A stretch of DNA of 64,000 nucleotides from Candidatus Woesearchaeota archaeon (GTDB taxonomy: Archaea > Nanobdellota > Nanobdellia > Woesearchaeales > SM23-78): the NCBI GenBank assembly GCA_016935175.1, contig JAFGRK010000018.1, forward strand, positions 1 through 64,000, in the 5' to 3' direction. The position numbers and the translations under genes were made by a program. The notes under the pieces were generated by a model. It was not told the origin of the DNA. It searched no databases and saw nothing but the letters and a program-made list of their open reading frames with translations. Below are positions 33,752 to 42,804 of the stretch, piece by piece. The stretch's first letter is position 1; every line of letters begins with the position of its first letter.

Positions 33752-36187
33752 TTACCTGTTATGCTTCCTCTCCCTTGACTTTCTTATTGCTATCTCAGCC
33801 AAAAATATTATGGCTGCTGCAAGCAAGAAGGGCCAGATGATTGTAGTCCTCTCAACCCTGGTGGTTTTTGAGATGCTTTTCACAAAGCTGACAATATCCT
33901 TAGCCTCTGTTGGTTTAAAAACTTTTCCGCCGCTTATCATCACCACTTCTTCCAACGAAGGGTTCATACCGAGATTCTGGTATTCTAATTCATAGTTCAC
34001 AGCAAAGCCTTTGCCAAGCACATGGTTAAAGCCTTTCTGGCCTGCTATCAGCTGTGCCTTGTACTGGTTCTCCCCCGCCCTGGTAAAGCTCATGCCTGCT
34101 GCGCTGGGGTACTTATCACTCTTGACAAACACCTCGACCGGCTGGTCTATCCTGGCATCAGCTATCACCACGTAATAAGGCTCTTTTCTCTGCGGGTCCC
34201 CAATGACCCAGTTGGTTATCCTTGTGAGCAGGATGGAGTTCTTCTGGTTAAGCAAATCACCTAGGTTGTTGTTGCCGCTGAAAACATTAAGCGTTGCTAC
34301 CCTTCCAAGCCCGTAGTTCCACACAGTCACAGCAGGCTCTCCGTGCTGGGTGCTCACAAGTAACTGCGCGCTGCTCTTAGGTATAACCTGGTTATAGCCG
34401 TAAAGGGATGCATCCAGCTCTAAGCCTTGGGTTATGAAATGATACTGGTTGAGGATGAATAGGTCAAACAGCTCGCCGAACTTAGTCTCTTCCGGGTCTC
34501 CGAACAGTATTTTGAGCCTGTTCTCCTGGTTGGCTGGGAAATAAATCCCCCCTCCATTATAGGCCACTGCTTTAAGGAACTCTTCGTCCACTCCCTTGCC
34601 ACTTCCCACCACATAGACCTTTACTCCTCGTGAATTTATTGTCTTTGCAGCGTCAAGGGTCTGCTGCTGGATTTGGCTGTTGCCTGTGACTCCATCTGTT
34701 ATCATGATGATGTTGCTGCTGGCACCCACGCTCTCTTTTATCAACGCATAGGCTCCGCTTAGGCCTATGTGGAAGAATGACTGGCTAGGAGGCTGCTGCA
34801 CCCTTGAAATCTTGTCAATAAGCTCGCTCTTGCTAAGGAACAAGGGCCTTAGCTCTTGCACCACAGCGTTCTTGTCGCCGAAAACAGTCACTCCTACGCT
34901 GTTGTCAGGGCCTAGGCTGTTGATCACGCTGATAGCCAATGCCTTGTTTATGTCCTGCTGGTTTGATTTTACCTCTTCCCTATGAAGCCTTCCCTGGTCA
35001 TCATAGTATAGGTTATAGCTTGTTCCTGTGCTTCCTGAAAAGTCAATGGCAATGACTATGTTGCTGCTGCCTCTCCTGCGTGCAGCCTTGCCTACGCTTA
35101 CAGGAAGGTATGACTCCAGGGTCGAGCCTTTGTAGTTTCCCCTGTCAAAGCTGTCAAATCCTCCGATGGCAAACAACCCATTGCCATAATACCCTCCTTC
35201 CTCATCCACCAAGTAGTCTGCAAGCTTCTCAACCCCTGATATTGGCATGGGCATGTCATTGAGTATGACTGCATAATATTCATTCACATTATCAGGTATC
35301 CTGTTGGTCTTGGTGACATCATAAAGCTCATTGAATATTTTCTCAACCAGGTCGGGGGCTTCTGTCACCAAGAGCACCTTGGGCTTGGGCAAAACGCTCA
35401 CCACCTTATAGAACACATTGTTGTTCGTAAAATAATCCTTTTCAGCGCTTACCTCTGCCATTATCTCATGGTCTCCTTGGCTAAAGCTTCTCTTGAACTC
35501 AAACACATTATTGGTGGTCTCTTCCTCAATCACACTTTCGCCATCAACAGTCACTTTAAGCCTTGCCTTTTGGCTGCCTAGGTTAGTAATCCTTACCCTG
35601 AAAGCGCTCTCCACATCAGCAACAGCTGTTTCAGGCCCGACGATATATATCCCTATTTCCTTGTTCTTCTCTTCAAGCTCAACCATGCTTATGGTGCTGT
35701 TGAGGCTGGCAGCTAGCAGAGCCACTTTTTCAAGAGAGGTACCTTGGTTGGAGTTACCATCTGTTATGAGCAATAGGGATGTATCTTTTTCAAGATAGCT
35801 AAGAAGGTTGTCTCCCATGTCAGATTCCATTCCTGAGCCGATGCTCCTTACTACAATAGGCATCTCTTGCTCTAGCCTTTCCTCTAATCCCGGAAGGAAT
35901 TCTGTGTCTAATACCTGCATTGAAGTTGTATTGTCTAATAGTATGAGCAGTTTGGGGTTTCCAGGTGTGGTCAGGGTGACTTCTCCAAAAGGCTTTGCCA
36001 GGGCAGTCACCAGCAGTATGAATATCAAAGTCCTTGTGACCAGCATGATAATCTTGAACTTTTTCTTTTCTTTCTTGTCGCCAAAATCAAGGTCTATGAA
36101 CCTTTTGAAAAGCAGGAAGATGAATATTAACATTATAGGGATAAGCCAAAAGAATGCTTCAGACCTGAGCAAGTTGCTTATCATCAT
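33752..36187 (-). CDS. Large VWA-domain membrane protein
   Basis: About 811 residues. Two N-terminal helices precede a first VWA-like segment (LLILLDNTTSMQVL) and a beta-rich region. A second, canonical VWA domain near residue 385 has the MIDAS motif DFSGSTGTS (with IMITDGVTG further on), inside a BatA/glutamine-amidotransferase-like framework (YYGNGLFAIGGFDSF). A C-terminal helix (IIWPFLLAAAIIFLAEIAI) ends the protein. Start ATG 36187 follows GAGGTGACC; its upstream neighbour ends 2 nt away, so translation is probably coupled. Confidence 0.85.
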   Translation of the reverse strand: MMISNLLRSEAFFWLIPIMLIFIFLLFKRFIDLDFGDKKEKKKFKIIMLVTRTLIFILLVTALAKPFGEVTLTTPGNPKLLILLDNTTSMQVLDTEFLPGLEERLEQEMPIVVRSIGSGMESDMGDNLLSYLEKDTSLLLITDGNSNQGTSLEKVALLAASLNSTISMVELEEKNKEIGIYIVGPETAVADVESAFRVRITNLGSQKARLKVTVDGESVIEEETTNNVFEFKRSFSQGDHEIMAEVSAEKDYFTNNNVFYKVVSVLPKPKVLLVTEAPDLVEKIFNELYDVTKTNRIPDNVNEYYAVILNDMPMPISGVEKLADYLVDEEGGYYGNGLFAIGGFDSFDRGNYKGSTLESYLPVSVGKAARRRGSSNIVIAIDFSGSTGTSYNLYYDDQGRLHREEVKSNQQDINKALAISVINSLGPDNSVGVTVFGDKNAVVQELRPLFLSKSELIDKISRVQQPPSQSFFHIGLSGAYALIKESVGASSNIIMITDGVTGNSQIQQQTLDAAKTINSRGVKVYVVGSGKGVDEEFLKAVAYNGGGIYFPANQENRLKILFGDPEETKFGELFDLFILNQYHFITQGLELDASLYGYNQVIPKSSAQLLVSTQHGEPAVTVWNYGLGRVATLNVFSGNNNLGDLLNQKNSILLTRITNWVIGDPQRKEPYYVVIADARIDQPVEVFVKSDKYPSAAGMSFTRAGENQYKAQLIAGQKGFNHVLGKGFAVNYELEYQNLGMNPSLEEVVMISGGKVFKPTEAKDIVSFVKSISKTTRVERTTIIWPFLLAAAIIFLAEIAIRKSRERKHNR

Positions 36188-36188
36188 C

Positions 36189-38066
36189 CTATAGGTCACC
36201 TCTTGCCTTTATATAGAGGAATTCCAGCAACAATATGATTATGACTCCTACCAAAAGGTAGTCTGTAAGCTCAAATGGAACTTTTTCCTTGAATTTTTCG
36301 CTGGTCTGGGCAAACCCTTCTTCATCTGTGTTTCCTTGGTTATTGACATCAGATTCCTTATTGTTTATCAGGTTGACGGCCAGAGCCCTGTCATTGAGCG
36401 AATATAACCCCATGCTCTCAAGCGCCAGCTGGTCAGTGGTTATAGCCCCTTCTGGAGTTGCTATTTTCTGCGCTTCTCCAAAGACAATCATGCTGCCAGT
36501 CTTATAGTTAAGCTCATAAAGCGAGGGCGTATTGGTGGCAAAGTCCATAATCCTTTTCCAGAAAGTGAAATAGTAAGGTGTCTTGGCAAAGCTAGCATCT
36601 GCCTCCTTATCCTCATCCAGTATGCCATAGAAGAACACTTTGCCATTCCCAAGGCTATTAAAGGTTATCAATAAGTTCTTGTCATCAGCTGCTGCCAAAG
36701 TCACTATTGGCTTTTCAGGCATTAGGCTCATGCTGAAATATTTCTTTGTAATCCCGAACTCTATGTCAGCTGTCAGGCTCTCGCTTGCTCCCGGGATGAT
36801 GTTGGCTCCTGCCTCTGACTTTATAGTATCATTTGCCCACATAGGCAGCAATCCCTGGTAGTCAATGCTTAGCATGCTCGGGCTGGATTGCGCAATGATT
36901 ATTGCCGCGCTCCCTTTTTCATCTAGCTCTTTCTTCACCCCATCATAAGTCCCTGGCAACACCAGCCCCGGGTTGATATCCTTGAAGATGAACACATCAT
37001 ACCCTCCCAAGTCAGGGATTTTTGGTGGGATGGCTATCTCTATCTCTATGTTTTTCATCACATCCAATACATTGAAAAGGAAAGTCCTCTCAGGATTAGG
37101 GGTATTAGTTATCATCAGAACTTTTTTCTTGACATCACTTACAGTGCTTATGTAAGCAGTGTTATCAGGCCCAAAACCGTCTTTGGCGCCCTGCAGTTCG
37201 ATCTCTAGCTTGCTAGTGCCTGGAGGTGTTGAAAAGCTGAAAAGCTCTTGTGAGTTAGCAGGGATGCTCAGGTATTCCTCCAGGTCATTTATCCTGGCCT
37301 TAACATTTGCCTCCTCCTGGTTATAGTTCTTGATGACTGCAGTGGTCTTCTTCTCATCAATCTTTAAGTCAACAATCCCCACATTGTTCACTGCCTTGTT
37401 AACGCTCAGGAAATCAACCTTTATTCCCTGACTCTCCAAGGTCTTCCTTGCAGTGGATAGGCTGCTATCAGTCTCAGTATCAATGAAATCACTGATGACC
37501 ACTACTCTTGAGTCTGCTTTGGCATAGGCTCCTGCAGCATTTATGGAATCATAAAGGTTAGTGGTGGTGTCTGTGGGCTTTAAGCCGTTAAGATAGTCTT
37601 TTATCTCACCAGATGACTTGTCAATCAATACAACATTAGGGGTCTTCTTAACGATGATAAGGGTGTTGACCAGGCCCAGGTTCTTCTTGGCAAGGCTTAT
37701 TGCTTCCTCAAACCTAGTTCCTCCATCATAGTCTGCTTTCATGCTGGCGCTCGCATCGAGCACTATGACTGTGTTCTTGAACAATGATTCTTTAGCAACA
37801 TTGATGTAAGGCTTGGCAAGGGATAGCAGCAGGAGCAATAGTGCAAGCAGCTGCAACAGGAAGAGCAAGTCATGGATTAGCCTCCTGAAAAAAGTGGTCT
37901 TCTTGTCCCTTCCCATGTCCTTGAAAAGGAACATGAGCGTAGGTATTACTTCATGCTTAGGCTTAGGCCTGATAAAGTATATGAGCAAGAAAGGTATGAG
38001 CAACAGAAGCGCATAGAGCAGCGTAGGCTCAAGAAAGAAATTTGCAGCGTTAGACATCAAATCCAC
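36189..38066 (-). CDS. BatA-like VWA-domain membrane protein
   Basis: About 625 residues. The BatA N-terminal domain (LLYALLLLIPFLLIYFIRP, helices at about 12-32 and 58-80) is followed by a VWA domain with DASASMKAD and VVISDFIDTETD, an immunoglobulin-like/Gatase-like middle part and one C-terminal helix (YLLVGVIIILLLEFLYI). First gene of the operon. GGTGA at 38073-38077 fits GTG 38066; GTG 38072 and ATG 38057 are alternatives. Likely part of a MoxR-VWA membrane complex of unknown task. Confidence 0.85.
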   Translation of the reverse strand: MDLMSNAANFFLEPTLLYALLLLIPFLLIYFIRPKPKHEVIPTLMFLFKDMGRDKKTTFFRRLIHDLLFLLQLLALLLLLLSLAKPYINVAKESLFKNTVIVLDASASMKADYDGGTRFEEAISLAKKNLGLVNTLIIVKKTPNVVLIDKSSGEIKDYLNGLKPTDTTTNLYDSINAAGAYAKADSRVVVISDFIDTETDSSLSTARKTLESQGIKVDFLSVNKAVNNVGIVDLKIDEKKTTAVIKNYNQEEANVKARINDLEEYLSIPANSQELFSFSTPPGTSKLEIELQGAKDGFGPDNTAYISTVSDVKKKVLMITNTPNPERTFLFNVLDVMKNIEIEIAIPPKIPDLGGYDVFIFKDINPGLVLPGTYDGVKKELDEKGSAAIIIAQSSPSMLSIDYQGLLPMWANDTIKSEAGANIIPGASESLTADIEFGITKKYFSMSLMPEKPIVTLAAADDKNLLITFNSLGNGKVFFYGILDEDKEADASFAKTPYYFTFWKRIMDFATNTPSLYELNYKTGSMIVFGEAQKIATPEGAITTDQLALESMGLYSLNDRALAVNLINNKESDVNNQGNTDEEGFAQTSEKFKEKVPFELTDYLLVGVIIILLLEFLYIKARGDL

Positions 38067-38144
38067 TTTCACTCACCACTTCCCTTAACTTAGCTTAATA
38101 CTTTTCCCTCTTAACCTATTACTTGTTCCTCTAACTATTAAAAT

Positions 38145-38190
38145 CTGTATCTGATACAGTAAGCTTAATTATCGCAAGTCTTTTTATAAA
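38145..38190 (-). promoter_or_regulatory. Promoter and palindrome of the VWA operon
   Basis: TTTATAAA at 38183-38190 is a TATA box usable on either strand. On the minus strand it predicts a start near 38160, directly before the perfect palindrome CTGTATC-T-GATACAG (38145-38159). A dyad at the start site is a good candidate repressor operator. On the plus strand the same box predicts a start near 38213, at the left end of element R2. Confidence 0.5.
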
Positions 38191-38214
38191 TTTTGCGTAA
38201 GATGCGAATGAAGG

Positions 38215-38325
38215 GTAAAGTCGCCTTGACCACCCCGAGGGGGCGACCCCCGGTCAAACAGCCGCAGTGCAGGTCATTCGCTTAGCTCATGACGCAGCAC
38301 TTGCTGTAGGCTGTGGCGACTTTAC
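38215..38325 (+). repeat. Structured dispersed element, copy R2 (candidate ncRNA family)
   Basis: A perfect 11-bp closing stem GTAAAGTCGCC / GGCGACTTTAC encloses hairpin TTGACC...GGTCAA (38226-38257) and a long hairpin ACAGCC/GGCTGT, GTGC/GCAC, GTCAT/ATGAC with loop TCGCTTAGCTC (38278-38288). It shares architecture and apical loop with R1 and R3. A TATA box at 38183-38190 would place a plus-strand transcript start about 2 nt before the element. Confidence 0.75.
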
Positions 38326-38344
38326 TAAAGATGATAAAACAAAC

Positions 38345-39247
38345 TCAAGAAATCATGCTCAGTGCCAGCTCTGCAGCGCCTATGGCTCCGCTGAGCTCTC
38401 CTAGCTTGCTCTTCCTTATCTTGCAGGCCTTGGCAAGGCTTGGGTGGGCGTACTTGTTGACTACTTTCTGCACATCCTTGTAATAGGGCAGGTTGCTCAC
38501 TCCTCCGCCGATGATAATAGCTTCGGGGTTGAAGATGTTGATAAGGTTTGCCAGGAATATGCCTGTGAAATAAACTGTCTCTGCGTAAACCTTTCGCGAG
38601 AATTCATCCTTCTTGTTGAGTATGATCACTGGGGAATAAGTTTTCTTGCCGCTTAGCTCCTCATAGCGCCTGATGATGCTAGGGCCTGAAATCAGGTCTT
38701 CAACTTCCTTTATGCCTTTTATATGGCCTGCCTCATGAATGTCAAGCACCAGTTTAGTATGGCCTGCTTCCCCTGCGCCTCCAATAGCTCCCCTGTATAT
38801 CATGTTGTCAATTACAATGCCAGTGCCTATGCCTGTGCCAATGATCACTCCTATTGAGTCCTTGCATTCAATGGCTGCTCCTTGCATGTGCTCTGCCAAT
38901 GCAAAGCAGTTAGCATCATTCTCAAGCCAAACTTTAAGCTTAGTCCTTTTTTGCAGCTCTTTTTTCAGGTTAAAGCCTTCAAGCTTCTTTATGTTAGGCA
39001 TGCAAGTCATCCTGCCGCTTGAAAGGGCAAAACCGGGAGTGGCAAGCCCAATGCCTTTTACTTCTTCAGACTTACCAGCCCTTAGAACATTGATTACTTC
39101 TAGGATGTTCTTGATAATCTTTTGCCTTCTGAGCCTGGCTTGTGTTGGGTGCTCATAAGCTTTCACAACCCTTCCTTTCTCATCCAACAGCACCCCTTTT
39201 ATCTTGGTGCCTCCGAGATCAATGCCTATGACTAAAATCTTTTTCAC
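38345..39247 (-). CDS. ROK-family sugar kinase
   Basis: A 300-residue ROK protein (glucose, fructose or amino-sugar kinase class). The phosphate loop IGIDLGGTKIKGVLLD, the adenosine region and the catalytic Asp in WLENDANCFALAE are clear, and the GTGIGTGIV loop is present. The zinc motif CxCGxxGC of many ROK kinases is absent, and there is no DNA-binding domain, so this is a kinase rather than a repressor. It follows the aldolase gene by 48 nt on the same strand, fitting a sugar-phosphate pathway. Substrate not determinable. Confidence 0.88.
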   Translation of the reverse strand: MKKILVIGIDLGGTKIKGVLLDEKGRVVKAYEHPTQARLRRQKIIKNILEVINVLRAGKSEEVKGIGLATPGFALSSGRMTCMPNIKKLEGFNLKKELQKRTKLKVWLENDANCFALAEHMQGAAIECKDSIGVIIGTGIGTGIVIDNMIYRGAIGGAGEAGHTKLVLDIHEAGHIKGIKEVEDLISGPSIIRRYEELSGKKTYSPVIILNKKDEFSRKVYAETVYFTGIFLANLINIFNPEAIIIGGGVSNLPYYKDVQKVVNKYAHPSLAKACKIRKSKLGELSGAIGAAELALSMIS

Positions 39248-39276
39248 CCTTTTAATTTTTAAACTAAGGCTGAACC

Positions 39277-39312
39277 CCTAAATCTTATTATCTGCCTAAA
39301 TCTTATTGTCTG
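39277..39312. repeat. 18-bp tandem duplication across a stop codon
   Basis: CCTAAATCTTATTATCTG is repeated at once with one mismatch (Rv: A to G). The aldolase stop codon lies in one unit, so the downstream unit would encode the same DNKI-stop ending again; a recent slippage duplication. Confidence 0.75.
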
Positions 39313-40153
39313 ACTTGAAAATAATGATCTTGTCCTCAACCACCCTGGCCACGGTCTTGCTGACCTCCCCGAGGTAATGGTAAGGCACATCATCCTTTCT
39401 GTTAGTCACTCCCTGCAATAAAGCCCTGGCAAAAGCCACCCTCACATCTGTGTTGATGTTTATCTTGTTCATGCCCAGCTCAATGGCTTTTTGATAATCC
39501 TCAGCCAAGGTTCCTGAGCCTCCGTGAAGCACGAGAAATTTTCCAGTGGCTTGCTTGATGGCTTTTAGCCTGTCAAAATCAAGCTTTTTCTGCTCCTTCC
39601 ACAACCCATGGGCATTGCCAATGCTAATGGCAAGAGAATCAACCTTGGTCTTCTTAACATATTCCTTTGCCTGCTCAGGCTTGGTAAGCATGTCCTCCTT
39701 AATCACGTCCTTGAGGCTTTCTGTATGAGTTGTTGAGCCTCCAGTGATGCCACCAAGCTCTCCTTCAATGAACACTCCGTGCCTATGGGCGTATCTCGCA
39801 GCCTGCTTGGTCTGCTTTAAGTTCTCATCATACTCAAGCCTTGAGCCGTCAAAATGCACAGAGGGATAGCCTGCATCAACCACTTTTTTTATCTCCTCAA
39901 AAGTCTTGGTGTGGTCTGCGTGCAGCACGACATGAGGATATTTCCTGAAGATGGCCTTATAGGCTGCCACGCTTTCCTCGCAGCCAAAATAAGCCCTTTC
40001 CCCCTCGCTCATGGAGATGATTATTGGAGCTTTCTTGCTCATAGCCCCAGAGATTATGCCTTTAAGTATCTCATTGGTTGAGAAGTTAAAGGCGCCGATG
40101 GCAAAGCCTTGCTTGTCAGCCTGCCTGTAAAGCTTGATAATCTTCCTTCTCAT
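39296..40153 (-). CDS. fba: Class II fructose-bisphosphate aldolase family protein
   Basis: About 285 residues. Zinc-dependent aldolase signatures: catalytic Asp and His in LHADHTKTFEE, the SVHFDGSRLEYDENL segment, Glu in EGELGGITGG, His in SIGNAHGLWK and VLHGGSGT, and NKININTDVR near the C-terminus. Substrate may be fructose or tagatose bisphosphate, or a related ketose. ATG 40153 follows GGGGTGGACC; upstream in-frame codons were rejected. Class II enzymes are bacterial-type and unusual in archaea, which mostly use other aldolases. Confidence 0.92.
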   Translation of the reverse strand: MRRKIIKLYRQADKQGFAIGAFNFSTNEILKGIISGAMSKKAPIIISMSEGERAYFGCEESVAAYKAIFRKYPHVVLHADHTKTFEEIKKVVDAGYPSVHFDGSRLEYDENLKQTKQAARYAHRHGVFIEGELGGITGGSTTHTESLKDVIKEDMLTKPEQAKEYVKKTKVDSLAISIGNAHGLWKEQKKLDFDRLKAIKQATGKFLVLHGGSGTLAEDYQKAIELGMNKININTDVRVAFARALLQGVTNRKDDVPYHYLGEVSKTVARVVEDKIIIFKSDNKI

Positions 40154-40270
40154 AAGGTCCACCCCTTTTAGCAATAAATGCAAAAGTCCTTTAATGATTT
40201 AAATGTTTTTGTTTTTGACTTCCTCAAAAGATAGAAAAATATAAATATGCCTGAAAAAGCAGTTAGGAGA

Positions 40271-40606
40271 ATGGGATTTTTTAAGCACACGCCAAAAGAT
40301 GATTTAGTGCAATTCCTTAGCACAAAGGAGAAGCAGCTCGAGGTGATAGAGGAGAAGAGGGAAGAGTTCTTAAGCGTTCTTAGGATTATAAGGAAGAACA
40401 TCAAGTCCTATGCTGTTTTGGACAAGCAAGCAGCCCAGGACTTTCAGCACCTGATTGACAGGCTCATGACCAAGAGCTCCCACGATACCTCAATCACAAT
40501 AGCCTTGAAGACTGCAGAAGCCTTAAGTGAGAGGATATTGCATAAAAAAAATCTGTTTGGCAAGCAGGACATTGATGAGTTCCTAAAGAGGATTGGCTGG
40601 ATTTGA
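40271..40606 (+). CDS. Small helical protein of unknown function
   Basis: 111 residues, charged and all-helical (KEKQLEVIEEKREEFLSVL and following heptads), with no membrane segment and no recognised family. A TATA-like AAATATAAAT at 40236-40245 is about 30 nt before ATG 40271 (MGFFKHTPKD), which suggests a leaderless start there. The in-frame ATG 40247 is possible but would lie inside the promoter. It precedes the Mre11-like gene by about 107 nt on the same strand. Confidence 0.65.
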   Translation: MGFFKHTPKDDLVQFLSTKEKQLEVIEEKREEFLSVLRIIRKNIKSYAVLDKQAAQDFQHLIDRLMTKSSHDTSITIALKTAEALSERILHKKNLFGKQDIDEFLKRIGWI

Positions 40607-40713
40607 CTTTGCCTTTGCTCGGCACTAACCCAGGCTGAAATAAGCTTTTAGCTAGTATAATATTTGTGATGGCCAGCATAAGATTTATAACCATCAACAA
40701 AAACCCTTTTTCT

Positions 40714-41919
40714 ATGAGATTTGCTCACTTGGCAGACGTGCACATAGGCTCGTGGAGAGATCCTGCCCTTAGGGATATGAGCATGGAGGCTTTAAAGAGG
40801 GCAGTGCATATCATCCTGGAGAAAAAGCCTGACTTTGTCCTCATAGCAGGAGACTTGTTCAACACTTCTATGCCTGCAATAGACCACCTCAAGCAAGCAG
40901 TCATGCTCTTGAAAAGGATAAAAAAGCAAGGAATAAGCACTTATGCTGTGCCAGGAAGCCATGACTACAGCCCTGGCGGCAGGACTATACTGGATGTGCT
41001 TGAAGAGGCCGAGCTCTTGGTGAATGTGATGAAAGGGGAAGTTATAGGCAACAAGCTAAGGCTCAAGTTCACAGTTGATGCCAAGACCGGAGCGAAAATT
41101 ACTGGCATAAGAGGGAAGAGAGGAAGCCTTGAGAGAAAAGACTTTGACATGCTAGACACAGAAACCCTTGAGAAAGAGCCAGGGTTCAAGATTTTCATGT
41201 TCCACACAGCAATTGATGAGCTAAAGCCAGAGGAAATGGAAAAGATGGAATCAATGCCTGCGACAGAGATGCCGAGGAGGTTTGACTATTATGCAGGAGG
41301 CCACGTTCATATCGTAGAGAAGAAGGATGAGCCTGAGCACAAGAACCTTGTGTACCCAGGGCCTGTTTTCCCTGCAAATTTTGCAGAGCTATGGAAGCTG
41401 GGCAGAGGCGGGTTCTACTTTTATGAGGATGGAAAACTGGAATTCCAGCCCCTTAACCTGAAGAACACCTTTAGGATTGAAGTGAATGCTGAGGGCAAGA
41501 CTCCTGAGCAGCTCAACCATGAGCTAGAATCTAAGATTCAAGGAAAAGAGTTCAACAACACCATTGTGCTGATAAAAGTCTCAGGCACCCTTAAGAGCGG
41601 CAAGCCAAGCGACATAGACTTCAAAGGAATAATCTCAGAGCTTTATGCTAAATCTGCTTATTTTGTGATGAGAAACACCTCGCAGCTGACATCTACAGAG
41701 TTTGAGGCTGCCAGGATAAGCTCTGGCACAGCAGAGCAGATAGAGGAAGAGCTCATCAAAGAGTGGGCAGGCAAGTCCAAGGCTAGCTTTGCTGCAAAAG
41801 AGGAAGAGCTAATAAAAGAGCTGCTCCAGCTGCTCAGCGAGGAGCAAAAAGAAGGAGAGAAGAAATACGAGTATGATGCAAGGATGAAAAAAGAGGCTGA
41901 TAGGATACTTGGGATTTAA
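40714..41919 (+). CDS. Mre11-like DNA repair nuclease
   Basis: About 401 residues. Calcineurin-like phosphoesterase motifs of SbcD/Mre11: LADVHIG (D8, H10), GDLFNT, PGSHDYS, MFHTA and GGHVHI. C-terminal helical region is acidic and Lys-rich. Mre11 normally works with Rad50, but no Rad50 gene is adjacent: the downstream gene is convergent. ATG 40714 lies about 27 nt from TTTATAA (near 40684), so the message is probably leaderless. Confidence 0.9.
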   Translation: MRFAHLADVHIGSWRDPALRDMSMEALKRAVHIILEKKPDFVLIAGDLFNTSMPAIDHLKQAVMLLKRIKKQGISTYAVPGSHDYSPGGRTILDVLEEAELLVNVMKGEVIGNKLRLKFTVDAKTGAKITGIRGKRGSLERKDFDMLDTETLEKEPGFKIFMFHTAIDELKPEEMEKMESMPATEMPRRFDYYAGGHVHIVEKKDEPEHKNLVYPGPVFPANFAELWKLGRGGFYFYEDGKLEFQPLNLKNTFRIEVNAEGKTPEQLNHELESKIQGKEFNNTIVLIKVSGTLKSGKPSDIDFKGIISELYAKSAYFVMRNTSQLTSTEFEAARISSGTAEQIEEELIKEWAGKSKASFAAKEEELIKELLQLLSEEQKEGEKKYEYDARMKKEADRILGI

Positions 41920-41926
41920 AGATGTT

Positions 41927-42175
41927 TCAATTTTGATGGTAATTAGCTAACGGGAATTTTAGGTCAGGGCATTCAGGGTCTAATTCTTTCATTTTCTCGT
42001 GTTGTTTAACAAGATTTTCTCTTGCTTGGTATAAGCTATTGGAAATATAATGCCCGAGTTGTTCTCCGCAGCTCAGGCTGTCAGCAAGATTATAATAATT
42101 CACATAAGCTTTCTTAAGCCTTGCTTTCTGAATTTTCTTACAGATTTCTTCTAACATCATATTCGCCCTTGCCAT
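41927..42175 (-). CDS. Small hypothetical protein downstream of the macrodomain gene
   Basis: 82 residues, helical (EEICKKIQKARLKKAYVNYY) with no recognised family. It begins 7 nt after the macrodomain gene's stop on the same strand and ends 7 nt from the convergent Mre11-like gene, which supports a real, co-transcribed gene. Evidence beyond position and codon pattern is thin. Confidence 0.5.
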   Translation of the reverse strand: MARANMMLEEICKKIQKARLKKAYVNYYNLADSLSCGEQLGHYISNSLYQARENLVKQHEKMKELDPECPDLKFPLANYHQN

Positions 42176-42181
42176 TTAAGC

Positions 42182-42700
42182 TCATTTCATCACCTGCCTT
42201 ATGGTATCATTAAAAGCCCCAACCATCTCCTCATCAATATCTATAAGAATGATTCTTTCAATGCTCTTGAACTTTATGCTTTTAATGGCCTTGAGCATTG
42301 ATTTTGCAGCTTCTGTTTTTTTCAATCCTCCAACACCAGTTCCCATTCCAGGGATTGCAATGCTCCTGAAGCCTTCATTGTCAGCAAGCTCAAGAGCTGC
42401 CTTGGTTGCGCAGAAAACCTTGTGAGGGTCAGTTCTTTCAGCAGGATTATGCATGGTAGGAGCGTGGATGACCTTCTTACATACCAAGTCACCAGCGCCA
42501 GTGATAGCAGCCTCTCCGACCTGGATAGGAGCCTTGGAGATGGCTTCCTCCTCGATGATGTCACCCCCCACCTTCTTGATGACCCCGGCAACACCTCCGC
42601 CCATATAGCCAAAGCTGTTGGCGGGATTGACAATGGCCTCTACTTCGCAGGTGGTGATGCTGGAATTCTTTACAATTATATCGGGAATATTCTTTTTCAT
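42182..42700 (-). CDS. Macrodomain (ADP-ribose-binding) protein
   Basis: A 172-residue single macrodomain. The ligand-binding stretches VNPANSFGYMGGGVAGVI and IPGMGTGVGGL are conserved, and IHAPTMHNPAER fits the second nucleotide loop. Such stand-alone enzymes bind ADP-ribose and often remove it from proteins or deacetylate O-acetyl-ADP-ribose. ATG 42700 is used; no clear ribosome binding site precedes it. Confidence 0.9.
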   Translation of the reverse strand: MKKNIPDIIVKNSSITTCEVEAIVNPANSFGYMGGGVAGVIKKVGGDIIEEEAISKAPIQVGEAAITGAGDLVCKKVIHAPTMHNPAERTDPHKVFCATKAALELADNEGFRSIAIPGMGTGVGGLKKTEAAKSMLKAIKSIKFKSIERIILIDIDEEMVGAFNDTIRQVMK

Positions 42701-42804
42701 ACTCTTAAGGAATATTATGTTTCTTTAAAAGGTTTGCTTATCGGGATTTTACCAAAAAACATATAAAAACCACTGATTATGTATCCTTGAGAAAGAGGTG
42801 TTTG

